This document shows positions 42,298-52,071 of a DNA stretch of 64,000 nucleotides, piece by piece (position 1 is the stretch's first letter; the number at the start of each line of letters is the position of its first letter). Under the pieces are notes generated by a model. The model saw only the letters and a list, made by a program, of their open reading frames with translations, ran no database searches and was not told where the DNA came from. The translations under genes and the position numbers were made by a program. This stretch comes from Pseudomonas oleovorans subsp. oleovorans (lineage in GTDB: Bacteria > Pseudomonadota > Gammaproteobacteria > Pseudomonadales > Pseudomonadaceae), in assembly GCF_002197815.1 (NCBI RefSeq), contig NZ_NIUB01000020.1, positions 1-64,000 of the forward strand. The letters run 5' to 3'.

Positions 42298-43500
42298 TTA
42301 GGCGGTGCTGGCGACTGGCTCAGCAGTAGTCTGTTGTTGGCGAATCGCAGCCAGGGGTGCTAGTGCGGTCAGCAGGGTGAGCAAGATGACCCCTGCAATG
42401 CCCCATCCGACCAAGGCAAAACCACCACTCTCGGCAAGCAGGCCGGTGAAGGCAGGACCCACAGCAATGCCTAAGGTCAGGAAGGCGCCGGAGGCAGCGG
42501 CGATGCGGCCTTCGCGATCCAGTTGTGCTGCCAGTGCGGTGAGGTAGGCCAATGCATAGAAGTAGGTGGTGGAGATCATCATCACCGCAATGGTGTACAT
42601 CTGCTTAGAACTTTCGCCCAGCACATAGCCCAAGCTGACTGCGCCGCTGGTGAGAATGCCAATGATCACAGGTGTGCTCATGCCGAAGCGCTTGCCAATG
42701 ATGGCTGCAGCCAATGGGCCGAGCAGGCCGATCACGGACTGTAGAGAGAACAGTTTGCCCAGTTCATCGCCGCTGTAGCCGACATTGATACCGACCTGTT
42801 CTACAAAGGCCCAGCCCATGGTGTCGCGCATGGAGAAGAAGAACATCGCAGCCATCATGCACACGGCCGTCACCGAGAACAGGTTCTGATGCTTTGCGCC
42901 ATGGTGGAAGTGTGGAGCGTTGGCGTGGAATATTGCCTTTTGCGGCATGAATACGATGAGCAGCAGCATCAGCGTATTGGTCGCGGCAATGGCGTAATAC
43001 AGGCCAGCCAGACCGTTCTTGCCCATCGCGTCGGCGAAGGCAATCATCACAATTGCCATCAAGCCTACGAACAATATGTTCATATGACCAGCAGCTTTAT
43101 CTGGGTCTTTGGCACTGGATACCGATGCATTGCCGCAAGCCAGGCATAAGCCTGCACCGATGCCGGCGATACAGCGTACTGCCGCCAGCCAGTACACATC
43201 GGTAATGGATGCCGATACAAGGTTGGCCGCAATCACGACCAGGGCCCCACCTAAGGCTAGGGTGCGGCGCGGCGCGCGGCCCATAGCGGGAGCGACCACC
43301 AGGGACGCAAGCATGGTGAATATAAACTCAGCGGACATCAGGAAGCCTGCCTGGGCAGCATCCAGACCAAGGTCATTCATGATCGCGCTGATCAGAAAGG
43401 GCAGTGCAAGTAGGTTGAGGATGCCAACGCCATAGGCGGCAGCAAATGCGGAGAGGACGAGTCCCCAATTATCGGGTAGGAAATGACGCAGGTTCTTCAT
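42298..43500 (-). CDS. MFS transporter
   Basis: 400 residues, 12 predicted helices, from ATG 43500 (GGAG site). MFS features include the loop 2-3 region MGRAPRRTLALGGALVV and the two-fold repeat around the central cytoplasmic loop (FMPQKAIFHANAPHFHHG, histidine-rich). It lies between the porin and the N-demethylase subunit genes, so it probably carries their substrate across the inner membrane. No specificity can be read from the sequence. Confidence 0.85.
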   Translation of the reverse strand: MKNLRHFLPDNWGLVLSAFAAAYGVGILNLLALPFLISAIMNDLGLDAAQAGFLMSAEFIFTMLASLVVAPAMGRAPRRTLALGGALVVIAANLVSASITDVYWLAAVRCIAGIGAGLCLACGNASVSSAKDPDKAAGHMNILFVGLMAIVMIAFADAMGKNGLAGLYYAIAATNTLMLLLIVFMPQKAIFHANAPHFHHGAKHQNLFSVTAVCMMAAMFFFSMRDTMGWAFVEQVGINVGYSGDELGKLFSLQSVIGLLGPLAAAIIGKRFGMSTPVIIGILTSGAVSLGYVLGESSKQMYTIAVMMISTTYFYALAYLTALAAQLDREGRIAAASGAFLTLGIAVGPAFTGLLAESGGFALVGWGIAGVILLTLLTALAPLAAIRQQQTTAEPVASTA

Positions 43501-43578
43501 GATAGTGCTCCAGTTTTTGTTGGCAGTTTTAGGCACAGTGAAAGCCCTGCATGAACCAAACAGGGCGAGGGTTCCGTC

Positions 43579-44637
43579 TTAGCGGCTAAGTGGTTTTTCT
43601 GGGTGTTCTGCGTCCACCGGCAGGCCATCGTCGTATTGCGACAGCCATGCCACCGACGCGTCGCGATAGCGGGTGAAACCCTTGTAGTCGACCAGTTGCT
43701 GATCGAGCGTCTTGAGTACCCTGTGCATGCGCTTGGCCCATTGCGGTGCGAATTCGGCCAGTTCCGCCAGGCTCACTAGGTAGGTTCTGATTGGGAACAG
43801 AATGGCGTTGCTGCGTGGCAGGCGATGCAGGGGTTGAAGTTCGATGCGGAGATTTACCAGCTCGCCAGCGTTTTGTGCAGTCACGATGGTGCGGTCAGGC
43901 GCCCAGTCCGGCAGGGTTTCTGCGGAGGTTTCCAGGCGTGGATGCACGGTCACTGACCAGTTCACCCGGCGTACCGGGTGGCCGGCGCGCAAGCGCAGGA
44001 GGAACTTTAGCGCACGATCAAGAACGCCCAGCTCCTGAACCTTGGGTACAGGGCCGTGGAACTCCATGAAGCTCATGCCCAGGTTGAAGCGCAGCGAGTA
44101 GTCCGCACGCTGGGTGGCCATGCCGGCGCCAATGTAGAGGGTGTTGTCACGTTCCTCTAGAACCACGAACTCGCCTTGAGCCTGGCGAGTGATGTACTCC
44201 AGGGGCTCCAGTGGCAGCGTGCTTGGGTCACCGAAGATAAAGCTCTGATCCAGCCCCAGCAGGCGGTTTACCCAGCGCCACTGGCTGCCGTTTTTCTCCA
44301 GGCTGAAGTGTTCCGGGAAGTTCCGTGCGTAGGACTCCATGATCAGTTCCAGCACATCCCACTGTGCTTCCATCATGTGTGGTAGCGAGGCGTAGTGGAA
44401 TCCCGGATGCTCTTCCAGTGCCTTGGCCCGCTCGGCGCATTCACTGATGTAGTGTTCATCGATATCCAGTGCTGCCTTCATCGCGCCTTCGCCGACGCTG
44501 ACGTGCGGTTCCAGGTTCATCGAGTACATGTACTCGTCTTCCGGGTAGGGGAAGGGCAGGCGCAGGACGGCTTCACGGCTGTTGCGATAGCTGTAGTCAT
44601 CGCGATAGGTTTCTTTTGTTTTGAAAGCTGTGTTCAT
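43579..44637 (-). CDS. Haem-dependent oxidative N-demethylase catalytic subunit (HODM alpha, DUF3445)
   Basis: 352 residues of the DUF3445/HODM_asu family, as in dimethylamine monooxygenase. Conserved features include FPYPEDEYMYSMNLEP, the central RFNLGMSFMEFHGPVP and RRVNWSVTVHPRLET with YLVSLAELAEFAPQWAKRMHRVLKTL. Characterised members bind haem and remove methyl groups from secondary amines as formaldehyde using a flavin/Fe-S reductase, encoded next door. Substrate could be dimethylamine or another N-methylated amine of the neighbouring pathways. Dmm subunit letters are not assigned here. Confidence 0.85.
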   Translation of the reverse strand: MNTAFKTKETYRDDYSYRNSREAVLRLPFPYPEDEYMYSMNLEPHVSVGEGAMKAALDIDEHYISECAERAKALEEHPGFHYASLPHMMEAQWDVLELIMESYARNFPEHFSLEKNGSQWRWVNRLLGLDQSFIFGDPSTLPLEPLEYITRQAQGEFVVLEERDNTLYIGAGMATQRADYSLRFNLGMSFMEFHGPVPKVQELGVLDRALKFLLRLRAGHPVRRVNWSVTVHPRLETSAETLPDWAPDRTIVTAQNAGELVNLRIELQPLHRLPRSNAILFPIRTYLVSLAELAEFAPQWAKRMHRVLKTLDQQLVDYKGFTRYRDASVAWLSQYDDGLPVDAEHPEKPLSR

Positions 44638-44652
44638 ATGTTTTGCCCCAAA

Positions 44653-45618
44653 TTAAAGATCGACGACTAGGCGATTGCCACAGGCCCGTGAGACGCACGG
44701 CATGATTTTCTTGTTGGCCTGTTTGTCCTCATCGGACAGCCAGTCGTCGCGGTGCTGAATCTCGCCATCGAGTTCAAGAACGGTGGTTTCGCAGTGACCG
44801 CAAGCGCCACCCCGGCATAGATAGGGTGGATGGCGTCCTGCCGCTTCGAGAGCTTCGAGCATGGATTGATCCGGCGACACTTCCACAGTGATGCCGGCAC
44901 GTGCCAGGGTGACGCTGAAAGCCTCGCCGGTTGAGCCCTGTTCGACAAAGCGCTCGTAGTGGATGTGGCTGTCGGTCCAGCCAAGTTTATGGGCGGCGTC
45001 GACGGTATCGTCGATCATTCGTCCTGGACCGCAGACGTATACATGGCTGCCCAGCGGACGATTACTCAGCACGTTGCTGATATTCAGTGTTTCGCCTTCT
45101 CCACCGATATAAAGATGAACGGCCTTGCCATAGCGCTTCTGCAGTTCGCGACCGAGGCCGGCATGTTCCGGGCCGCGCACGGCGTAGTGCACCTCGAAGG
45201 GCAGATCTTTCACACGGAGTTCTTCAAGTTGTGAGAACACTGGTGTGATACCTACACCACCGGCGATGAAGAGTTGCAGGCGGGCGTGCTTGTCCAGTGG
45301 GAACAGGTTGACTGGTGCGCTTATCTGCAGGGCGTCTCCCTCACGTAATGTGTGGACCAAGCGAGAGCCGCCTCGGCCATCTTCGACCCGGCGAACAGCG
45401 ATTTGGTACGAACTGGAGTCGTAAGGTGATCCCATCAGTGAATAGGCGTTACGGATGGTCTGCTCACCGTTCTTGAGCACCAGCACAATATTGCTGCCAC
45501 CGGAGAATGGTGGAAGATGGTTGCCGTCTGGAGATACCAGGGTCAGGCGGCGGATTTCAGGGGTGACATCCTCAAGGCGCGCAATACGCACGCTGAGAGT
45601 TCCGTTATTGAACATCAT
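44653..45618 (-). CDS. Ferredoxin-type oxidoreductase (FAD/NAD plus 2Fe-2S), N-demethylase electron-transfer subunit
   Basis: 321 residues of the phthalate-dioxygenase-reductase class. A flavin domain (NAYSLMGSPYDSSSYQIAVRR, about 55-80), an NAD(P) domain with LFIAGGVGITPVFSQ (about 115-130) and CGPGRM precede a C-terminal plant-type [2Fe-2S] ferredoxin with CRGGACGHCET and a fourth Cys in MPCVSRACG. It passes electrons from NAD(P)H to the haem subunit encoded 15 bp downstream. Its start overlaps the upstream gene's stop by four bases. Confidence 0.92.
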   Translation of the reverse strand: MMFNNGTLSVRIARLEDVTPEIRRLTLVSPDGNHLPPFSGGSNIVLVLKNGEQTIRNAYSLMGSPYDSSSYQIAVRRVEDGRGGSRLVHTLREGDALQISAPVNLFPLDKHARLQLFIAGGVGITPVFSQLEELRVKDLPFEVHYAVRGPEHAGLGRELQKRYGKAVHLYIGGEGETLNISNVLSNRPLGSHVYVCGPGRMIDDTVDAAHKLGWTDSHIHYERFVEQGSTGEAFSVTLARAGITVEVSPDQSMLEALEAAGRHPPYLCRGGACGHCETTVLELDGEIQHRDDWLSDEDKQANKKIMPCVSRACGNRLVVDL

Positions 45619-46220
45619 GTGTCGAGTTCCTCCGCTTCGGGCAGTTCGCCTGGAACTTCACCATCGGCCTTGACTGCCTGGAAGGCGGCCAGACGGCGCG
45701 AGTAGTGATCCCGGACGATTAGATCGACCCCACAGCCGGGGCACTTGAACAGGCGTTGGGTGACATTTTCGGTGTAGGTGTCGCAGTGCACACACCAGAT
45801 ACGCCGTACCAGCGTGCCACTGTTTTCGCGCAGAACTTCATCTCGGTTCAGGTCGAATGTATTGGCCACTTGCATGGCCATGCCGATAAAACTTTCAGAG
45901 CCGCATAGATACAGACGGGTACCCATTGTGGCCTGGTTCAATAATGCACTGAGGGCATCGAGCAAAGCCTGATTGCTACTGAACTCACGCAGTTCGCCGA
46001 CCGAGTAGTCGCGCAGCGAGCCCAGGTGGTTCTGCCCGGAGAAGGATTCGGTGGAATAAAGCAGGGTGGTGGCAAGGCGCTGGGCTTCGGTCATTTCGCC
46101 AAGCAGGCGCAGCATGGCCTTACCACCGCTGCCCTGTGCAACGAGCACGTGGCGCAGGCCACCGGCCATGGGCCGCAATTGGTCGTAGACCGGCCGGCTT
46201 TTGATTCCTGTAATTAGCAT
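45615..46220 (-). CDS. N-demethylase small subunit (DmmA-like, zinc-ribbon)
   Basis: 201 residues from ATG 46220 (MLITGIKSRPVYDQLRPMAGGLRHVLVAQG), chosen because homology to dimethylamine monooxygenase DmmA-like proteins begins there; the frame extends to 46322. Residues about 110-135 resemble an NAD-domain strand with LYLCGSESF. The C-terminus has a zinc ribbon (WCVHCDTY...FKCPGCG). It precedes the reductase with an ATGA overlap. First gene of the row and downstream of the shared 14-bp palindrome. Confidence 0.78.
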   Translation of the reverse strand: MLITGIKSRPVYDQLRPMAGGLRHVLVAQGSGGKAMLRLLGEMTEAQRLATTLLYSTESFSGQNHLGSLRDYSVGELREFSSNQALLDALSALLNQATMGTRLYLCGSESFIGMAMQVANTFDLNRDEVLRENSGTLVRRIWCVHCDTYTENVTQRLFKCPGCGVDLIVRDHYSRRLAAFQAVKADGEVPGELPEAEELDT

Positions 46221-46320
46221 TTCACTAAGACCTCTCATGTATCGACGGGGGAGCATGCCGCTACTCGGGGCGAGTGTTTGCCCTAGCCTGTGAAACAAAG
46301 CAGGAGTCATGCCATTCAAC

Positions 46321-46334
46321 ATATGGTTTCATAT
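46321..46334. promoter_or_regulatory. Shared palindromic operator, copy 1
   Basis: ATATGGTTTCATAT is the exact reverse complement of ATATGAAACCATAT at 59993-60006. Arms ATATG/CATAT flank a 4-nt centre. It lies about 100 bp upstream of the first N-demethylase gene, in the 46323-46436 promoter gap. Confidence 0.65.
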
Positions 46335-46436
46335 GTATTAATTTTCAGGCACTTCCACCTTGCCGTGTTTCTCAAGATGCTCCGCTATGGGGCATTTCTA
46401 CTCATTAGTGCTTCGTTTGGTAGCGCTACCTTCGTA

Positions 46437-47861
46437 TCAGTGTTTCACCATGACGTGGCGAACCACCGTGTAGTCTTCCAGACCATACATGGACATGTCC
46501 TTGCCATAGCCTGACATCTTCATGCCGCCATGGGGCATTTCGCTGACTAGCATGAAATGGGTGTTGACCCACGTGCAGCCATATTGCAGGCGGGCTGCCA
46601 GGCGATGGGCGCGGCCCACGTCACCAGTCCATACCGAACTGGCCAGGCCGTAGTCGGAATCATTAGCCCAGGCCAGAACTTGCTCCTCGGTGTCGAACTC
46701 AGTGACCGATACCACCGGTCCGAATACTTCGCGCCGCACGATTTCATCGTCCTGGCGAGCGCCGGCCAGTACTGTCGGTTCGACGAAGAAGCCCGCGCGA
46801 TCGGCTGCCTTGCCACCGGTTATCACACGAATATGGGGAACGGTCTTGGCACGTTCGAGGAAACCGAGCACGCGGTCACGGTGGGCGGCGGTGATCAGGG
46901 GACCGAGTTCTACGCCATCTTCATCTTGGGTGCCCAGTTTGATTGTGCCGACCGCTTCACCGAGTTTGGCCACGAATTTTTCGTAGATACCTTTCTGGGC
47001 ATAGATACGGCAAGCGGCTGTGCAGTCCTGACCGGCGTTGTAGAAGCCAAAGGTGCGAATGCCTTCAACGGCGGCGTCTATATCGGCGTCGTCAAAGATG
47101 ATCACAGGCGCCTTGCCACCCAGTTCCATGTGAGTACGTTTCATGGTTTCTGCGGTACTGGATACGATGTTGATGCCGGTGGGAACGGAACCGGTCAGTG
47201 ACACCATACTCACCTTCGGGTGTGTGGTCAGGGGCTGACCAACGCTCGGGCCGCGGCCGAAGACCACGTTGATGACGCCGGCAGGGAATACCGGTGCGAT
47301 AAGTTCGGCCAGTTTCAACGCCGTCAGCGGTGTCTGCTCAGACGGCTTGAGTACTACGGTGTTACCAGCGGCCAGTGCTGGCGCCAGTTTCCAGGCAACC
47401 ATCATCAGCGGGTAGTTCCAAGGCGCTATGGAGGCTATCACGCCGATCGGATCGCGGCGGATCATTGAGGTATGACCCGGCAGGTATTCTCCGGCAGCAG
47501 AGCCCTGCATGCAGCGCACGGCGCCAGCAAAGAAGCGAAACACGTCGGCAATCGCCGGCAGTTCGTCACCGAGGGCATTGGTATACGGCTTGCCGCAGTT
47601 CTGCGATTCCAAGCGTGCCAGCCCTTCGGCATTACTCTCAATCAGATCGGCAACCTGTAAAAGCAAGGCAGAGCGTTGCGCCGGCGAGGTCTGTGACCAA
47701 TCGGCGAAGGCGGCGTCAGCGGCCAGAACCGCTGCATCGACCTGATCTGCACTGGCTTCGGCTATCTCTACCAAAACAGTGCCCAGTGAAGGGTTGAAAA
47801 TCGGTTGAACGGCGCCTTGACCGGGGACCAGTTCGCCATTGATAAGCAGCTGAGTTTGCAT
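46437..47861 (-). CDS. ydcW: Gamma-aminobutyraldehyde dehydrogenase (YdcW/PatD)
   Basis: 474-residue NAD-dependent aldehyde dehydrogenase. Features: [47 protein letters not shown] with the general-base Glu, and nucleophile Cys in [11 protein letters not shown]. The DC-TAACR context and GCTWVNTHF are typical of the PatD/YdcW group, which oxidises 4-aminobutanal from putrescine to GABA. It closes a transporter operon in the same order as E. coli ydcSTUVW, 41 bp after ydcV. Confidence 0.92.
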   Translation of the reverse strand: MQTQLLINGELVPGQGAVQPIFNPSLGTVLVEIAEASADQVDAAVLAADAAFADWSQTSPAQRSALLLQVADLIESNAEGLARLESQNCGKPYTNALGDELPAIADVFRFFAGAVRCMQGSAAGEYLPGHTSMIRRDPIGVIASIAPWNYPLMMVAWKLAPALAAGNTVVLKPSEQTPLTALKLAELIAPVFPAGVINVVFGRGPSVGQPLTTHPKVSMVSLTGSVPTGINIVSSTAETMKRTHMELGGKAPVIIFDDADIDAAVEGIRTFGFYNAGQDCTAACRIYAQKGIYEKFVAKLGEAVGTIKLGTQDEDGVELGPLITAAHRDRVLGFLERAKTVPHIRVITGGKAADRAGFFVEPTVLAGARQDDEIVRREVFGPVVSVTEFDTEEQVLAWANDSDYGLASSVWTGDVGRAHRLAARLQYGCTWVNTHFMLVSEMPHGGMKMSGYGKDMSMYGLEDYTVVRHVMVKH

Positions 47862-47902
47862 TGTTGATTGCTCGCTGAGTTGGGGTTTAAGAGAGGGCAG
47901 GC

Positions 47903-48709
47903 TTACTTGCTGCTGCCTGCCACGTCGGTGTTGTTACGCGTCAAGAAGTAAGCGGCCAGGATTGGCAGCATGGTCACGATCATCACCAGCATGGCAACCA
48001 CGTTGGTGATTGGCACGTCGCGCGGTCGTGCTAGTTGGTTGAGCAGCCAGATAGGCAGTGTGCGTTCGTGGCCAGCCGTGAAGGTGGTGACGATGATCTC
48101 GTCGAATGACAACGCAAAGGCCAGCATGCTGCCGGCTAAAAGGGCCGACGACAGATTGGGCAGGATGATGTACCGGAATGTCTGCCAGCCATCCGCACCA
48201 AGATCCATGGACGCTTCGATCAGGTTGTGACTGGTACGGCGAAAGCGAGCGATGACGTTGTTGTAGACGATCACAACGCAGAAGGTGGCATGGCCGATGA
48301 CGATGGTCAGGATGCCGGGCTCTATCCCCAGTGACTTGAAGGCCGAGAGCAGGGCCAGGCCTGTGATGATGCCTGGCAGGGCGATCGGCAGGATTAGCAT
48401 CATCGAGATGCTTTCCTTGCCAAAGAAGTCGCGCCGGTAAAGTGCTGCGGCAGCCAGTGTGCCCAGAAGCATCGCAATCAGTGTGGCAAGGGCCGCCACC
48501 TGAAGCGACAGCTTGATTGCGTCCAATACGTCAGCCCGAGCAAAGGCTATGCCGAACCACTTGAGGGTGAAGCCCTGGGGCGGAAAGCTGAAGCCCGAGC
48601 TTTCGGTGTTAAATGCATACAGGAAGATGATCAGGATAGGGAAGTGCAGGAACAGCAACCCTCCCCAGGCGGCCAGCTTCAATCCCCAGGATGCTTTCTC
48701 AGAGTGCAT
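47903..48709 (-). CDS. ydcV: ABC transporter permease YdcV (PotC type)
   Basis: 268 residues, six helices, with the EAA loop [30 protein letters not shown] (about 160-190). ATG 48709 overlaps the end of ydcU by 11 bases. With YdcU it forms the membrane channel of a putrescine-type importer. Confidence 0.92.
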   Translation of the reverse strand: MHSEKASWGLKLAAWGGLLFLHFPILIIFLYAFNTESSGFSFPPQGFTLKWFGIAFARADVLDAIKLSLQVAALATLIAMLLGTLAAAALYRRDFFGKESISMMLILPIALPGIITGLALLSAFKSLGIEPGILTIVIGHATFCVVIVYNNVIARFRRTSHNLIEASMDLGADGWQTFRYIILPNLSSALLAGSMLAFALSFDEIIVTTFTAGHERTLPIWLLNQLARPRDVPITNVVAMLVMIVTMLPILAAYFLTRNNTDVAGSSK

Positions 48710-49649
48710 TGAAGGCCCCCAGACGTTTGACAATGGACAGATAGACGGCGATCAGCACGATCGGTACTAGGGTAAAGGCCGCCGCCATGGGCAGATTGCC
48801 AATCGCGCCTTGCTGGGCGTAGACCATGCTGCCGATGAAATAGCCGGGTGGGCCGATCAGTTGCGGAACAATGAAGTCGCCGAGGGTCAGGCTGAAGGTG
48901 AAAATTGAGCCGGCGGCGATGCCCGGGATGGACAGCGGCAGTATCACCTGCCAGAAGGTTTGGGCCGGGCGGGCACCGAGATCAGCCGAAGCCTGCAACA
49001 GGGATTGGGGTAGGCGTTCCAGTGCAGCCTGGATGGGCAGGATCATGAACGGCAGCCAGATGTAGATGAACAGCAGGAAACGCCCCAGATGTGAGGTTGA
49101 AAGGGTGTTGCCACCGACCCCAGGAATACCGAGCAAGAACTCCAGCAGCGGCTCAAGATGCAGCGCCTGGATGAACCACATGGCCACGCCGCCCTTGGCC
49201 AGCAGTAATGTCCAGGCATAGGCCTTGACGATGTAGCTGGCCCACATTGGCAGCATCACGGCTATGTAGAAGAACGCCTTGGTCTTGCCGGAGGTGTAGC
49301 GTGCCATGTAGTAGGCAATCGGGAAGGCCAGCGCGGCGCTGGCGATGGTCACCGCAACTGCCATGCCCAGGGTGCGCAGGATGATGTCGAAGTTGGCCGG
49401 CTTCAGAAGCGCTGCGAAGTTGGACAGGGTCAGCGTCGGCTGAACCGTCATGGTGAAGTCATCGAAGGTATAGAAACCCTGCCACAGCAGCGTCAGTAGC
49501 GAACCCAGGTAGATCGAGCCGAACCACAGCAGCGGTGGTACCAGCAGAAGCGACAGATAGAGATTGGGCTTGCGGTAGAGCAGGGTGGACACCCGGCGCA
49601 GCCAATCAGCATTGGGCGGGCTGGCGATGGCCCTCAGGCTGTGGCTCAT
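48699..49649 (-). CDS. ydcU: ABC transporter permease YdcU (PotB type)
   Basis: 316 residues from ATG 49649, one base after the ydcT stop. The longer frame runs through ydcT and is spurious. Six core helices after an N-terminal extension, the EAA loop [29 protein letters not shown] (about 210-240), and the PotB-like [13 protein letters not shown]. Partner of YdcV. Confidence 0.92.
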   Translation of the reverse strand: MSHSLRAIASPPNADWLRRVSTLLYRKPNLYLSLLLVPPLLWFGSIYLGSLLTLLWQGFYTFDDFTMTVQPTLTLSNFAALLKPANFDIILRTLGMAVAVTIASAALAFPIAYYMARYTSGKTKAFFYIAVMLPMWASYIVKAYAWTLLLAKGGVAMWFIQALHLEPLLEFLLGIPGVGGNTLSTSHLGRFLLFIYIWLPFMILPIQAALERLPQSLLQASADLGARPAQTFWQVILPLSIPGIAAGSIFTFSLTLGDFIVPQLIGPPGYFIGSMVYAQQGAIGNLPMAAAFTLVPIVLIAVYLSIVKRLGAFNAL

Positions 49650-49650
49650 C

Positions 49651-50679
49651 TCAGGCTTCCTCGCGCAGACTGACCATGGCTGCCCGTGACCAGCGTGCCG
49701 TGATCTGCTGGCCGCCGTGCACGGGCATATCGCCGAGGTCCCACTGGTTGTTGGCCCGGCTGACGCAGAAGCTCTGGCCATTTGCCAGTTGGATCTCGTA
49801 GCGGGTGGATGCACCCTGGTACTGGATGTCGTGCAGCAGGCCGCTGATTTCCAACTCGTCGGCTGCCAGCGCCTCGTTGCCCGCCAGCCGGGCATGTTCC
49901 GGGCGAATCGAAAAGGCGCCTTGAGTGCCTGTCAGTTGCTTGGCCAAATCGCCACGCACCACATTGCTTGTGCCGACGAACTCGGCGACAAAGGGGGTGG
50001 CAGGTTTCATATAGAGGTTGCGTGGAGTATCAACCTGCTCGATTCGGCCTTTGTTGAATACCGCGACGCGGTCGGACATTGACAGCGCTTCACTTTGGTC
50101 GTGGGTGACGAAGATGAAGGTGATGCCGAGCTGGCGCTGTAGCTTTTTCAGTTCGCTTTGCATCTGCTCGCGTAGCTTTAGATCCAGCGCCCCCAGTGGT
50201 TCATCGAGCAGCAGTACCCGCGGGCGGTTGACCAAGGCGCGGGCCAGGGCAACTCGCTGGCGCTGGCCACCGGACATAGCTGCTGGCTTGCGATCACCGA
50301 AGCCTTTCAGAGCGACCATCGCCAATGCCTCATCGGCACGAGCCAGGCGCTCGGCTTTGCCCATGCCCTTGACTTTGAGTCCGTAGGCGACGTTGTCCAG
50401 CACATTCATATGGGGGAACAGTGCGTAGTCCTGAAAGACCGTATTTACATCACGCTGGTAGGGCGGCAGACCGGCGGCTTCGATACCGTGGATTCGGATC
50501 GAGCCGTTGTCGGGCTGTTCGAAGCCTGCTATCAGGCGCAGACAGGTGGTTTTGCCCGAACCGGAAGGACCGAGCATGGAAAAAAATTCGCCATCCTGAA
50601 TGTCGATGGAAACCTGATCGACGGCTTTGACTTCGCCAAACACTCGGGATACATCGGTAAATTGAACGGCAACTGTCAT
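49651..50679 (-). CDS. ydcT: ABC transporter ATPase YdcT (PotA type)
   Basis: 342 residues from ATG 50679 (GGAG site). Walker A GPSGSGKTT (about 37-45), Q-loop VFQDYALFPH, signature MSGGQRQRVALARAL, Walker B VLLLDEPLGALD and H-loop FVTHDQSEA, then a TOBE-type C-terminal regulatory domain (about 245-335). Energises YdcUV. Confidence 0.95.
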   Translation of the reverse strand: MTVAVQFTDVSRVFGEVKAVDQVSIDIQDGEFFSMLGPSGSGKTTCLRLIAGFEQPDNGSIRIHGIEAAGLPPYQRDVNTVFQDYALFPHMNVLDNVAYGLKVKGMGKAERLARADEALAMVALKGFGDRKPAAMSGGQRQRVALARALVNRPRVLLLDEPLGALDLKLREQMQSELKKLQRQLGITFIFVTHDQSEALSMSDRVAVFNKGRIEQVDTPRNLYMKPATPFVAEFVGTSNVVRGDLAKQLTGTQGAFSIRPEHARLAGNEALAADELEISGLLHDIQYQGASTRYEIQLANGQSFCVSRANNQWDLGDMPVHGGQQITARWSRAAMVSLREEA

Positions 50680-50840
50680 AACATCTCCAGACGGATAGCC
50701 TAGCGCTGTACCTACGCCACGGGGCATGCAGGCGCATGTCGTTGCGGCAAGGGGAATTGCTTGTAGTTAGGTTCTAGTGGGCCAGGCAGCCCTCATGTAT
50801 CAGGGCTGAAAAGGCGATTTTGGTTTTGGGTCAGGCAAGT

Positions 50841-51992
50841 TCAGCGGCCGCCCATGATCGCAATGTAGTCCTGGGTCCAGCGGCTATAGGGTACGTACTT
50901 GCCGCCCTCGGCTTGAGGGGTTTTCCAGAAAGCGATTTGCTCGAAGCTATCGAAACCATTGGTCTGGCAGCCTTCGTCGGTAAGCAGGGCATTAGCTTTG
51001 CAAGCTGAAGGCACGGCAGGGTTGGAGCCGAACCAGGCAGCCAGATCACCCTGCAACTTGGGCTCAAGTGACCAGTTCATCCAGGCATAGGCGCAGTTCG
51101 GGTGCTTGGCCTGGGCGTGCAGCATGGTGGTATCAGCCCAGCCGGTTGCGCCTTCGCTCGGCACTGTGGAGGCAATAGGCTGCTTCTCGGCCTGCAGTGC
51201 ATTGACCTGATATTTCCAGGCGCTGGAGGCCACCACGCCCTCGTTCTTGAAGTCGTTCATTTGCACGGTTACGTCGTGCCAGTAACGGTGAGTCAGCTTG
51301 TGCTGTTGGCGCAGCAGTTCCAAGGCCGCTTCGTACTGCTCCTCATTGAGCAGATAGGGATCGGTGATGCCAAGTTCAGGTTTGGTGGACCTCAGGTAGA
51401 GCGCTGCATCTGCAATGTAGATGGGGCCGTCATAGGCCTGTACTCGGCCCTGGTTGCTCTTGCCATCTGGGAGCGTCTGCTCTTCGAAGACCACTTTCCA
51501 GCTCTGCGGTGCCTTATCGAATACCTCGGTGTTGTACATCAGCACATTCGGACCCCACTGATAGGGGGTTCCATAGTGCTGACCGTTGACTACATGCCAG
51601 GGTGCATTCTTCAGGCGTTCGTCGAGGTTTTTCCAGTTAGGGATCAGCGCGATGTTGATCGGCTGCACGCGCTTGCCATGGATCAGACGCAGCGAGGCGT
51701 CGCCGGAAGCGGTGACCAGGTCGTAACCGCCCTTGGCCATGAGGCTGACCATCTCGTCGGATGTGGCAGCCGTCTTGACATTGACCTTACAGCCGCTGGC
51801 CTGCTCGAAGCCGGTCACCCAGTCATAGTTCTTGTCGGTGTCGCCGCGCTCGATGTAGCCGGGCCAGGCGATTATGTCGAGGCGGCCTTCCCGTTCACCC
51901 AGGCTCTGCATGGGTTCGACAGCACTGGCCGCGTAAGAGGCCAGCAGCGAAATGGCAAGGGCGGTGAGGCTTGCGGTGTTGATGGCGGTCAT
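50841..51992 (-). CDS. ydcS: Periplasmic substrate-binding protein YdcS
   Basis: 383 residues with a signal peptide (MTAINTASLTALAISLLASYAASA). Close to E. coli YdcS throughout: EGRLDIIAWPGYIERGDTDK-like start, VKTAATSDEMVSLMAKGGYD, TPYQWGPNVLMYNT, GRVQAYDGPIYIADAALYL, FKNEGVVASSAW and the C-terminal SRWTQDYIAIMGGR. YdcS binds putrescine-like polyamines and has also been linked to polyhydroxybutyrate. It is followed by ydcT after a 160-bp gap that could reset expression. Confidence 0.93.
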   Translation of the reverse strand: MTAINTASLTALAISLLASYAASAVEPMQSLGEREGRLDIIAWPGYIERGDTDKNYDWVTGFEQASGCKVNVKTAATSDEMVSLMAKGGYDLVTASGDASLRLIHGKRVQPINIALIPNWKNLDERLKNAPWHVVNGQHYGTPYQWGPNVLMYNTEVFDKAPQSWKVVFEEQTLPDGKSNQGRVQAYDGPIYIADAALYLRSTKPELGITDPYLLNEEQYEAALELLRQQHKLTHRYWHDVTVQMNDFKNEGVVASSAWKYQVNALQAEKQPIASTVPSEGATGWADTTMLHAQAKHPNCAYAWMNWSLEPKLQGDLAAWFGSNPAVPSACKANALLTDEGCQTNGFDSFEQIAFWKTPQAEGGKYVPYSRWTQDYIAIMGGR

Positions 51993-52071
51993 CTGAATCC
52001 CTCTTTACTAGGTTTGTTATCGGGGGCAGTGGTGGAGCTGGGGCGGCATAGTGCCGGCTATTTATTGTTGG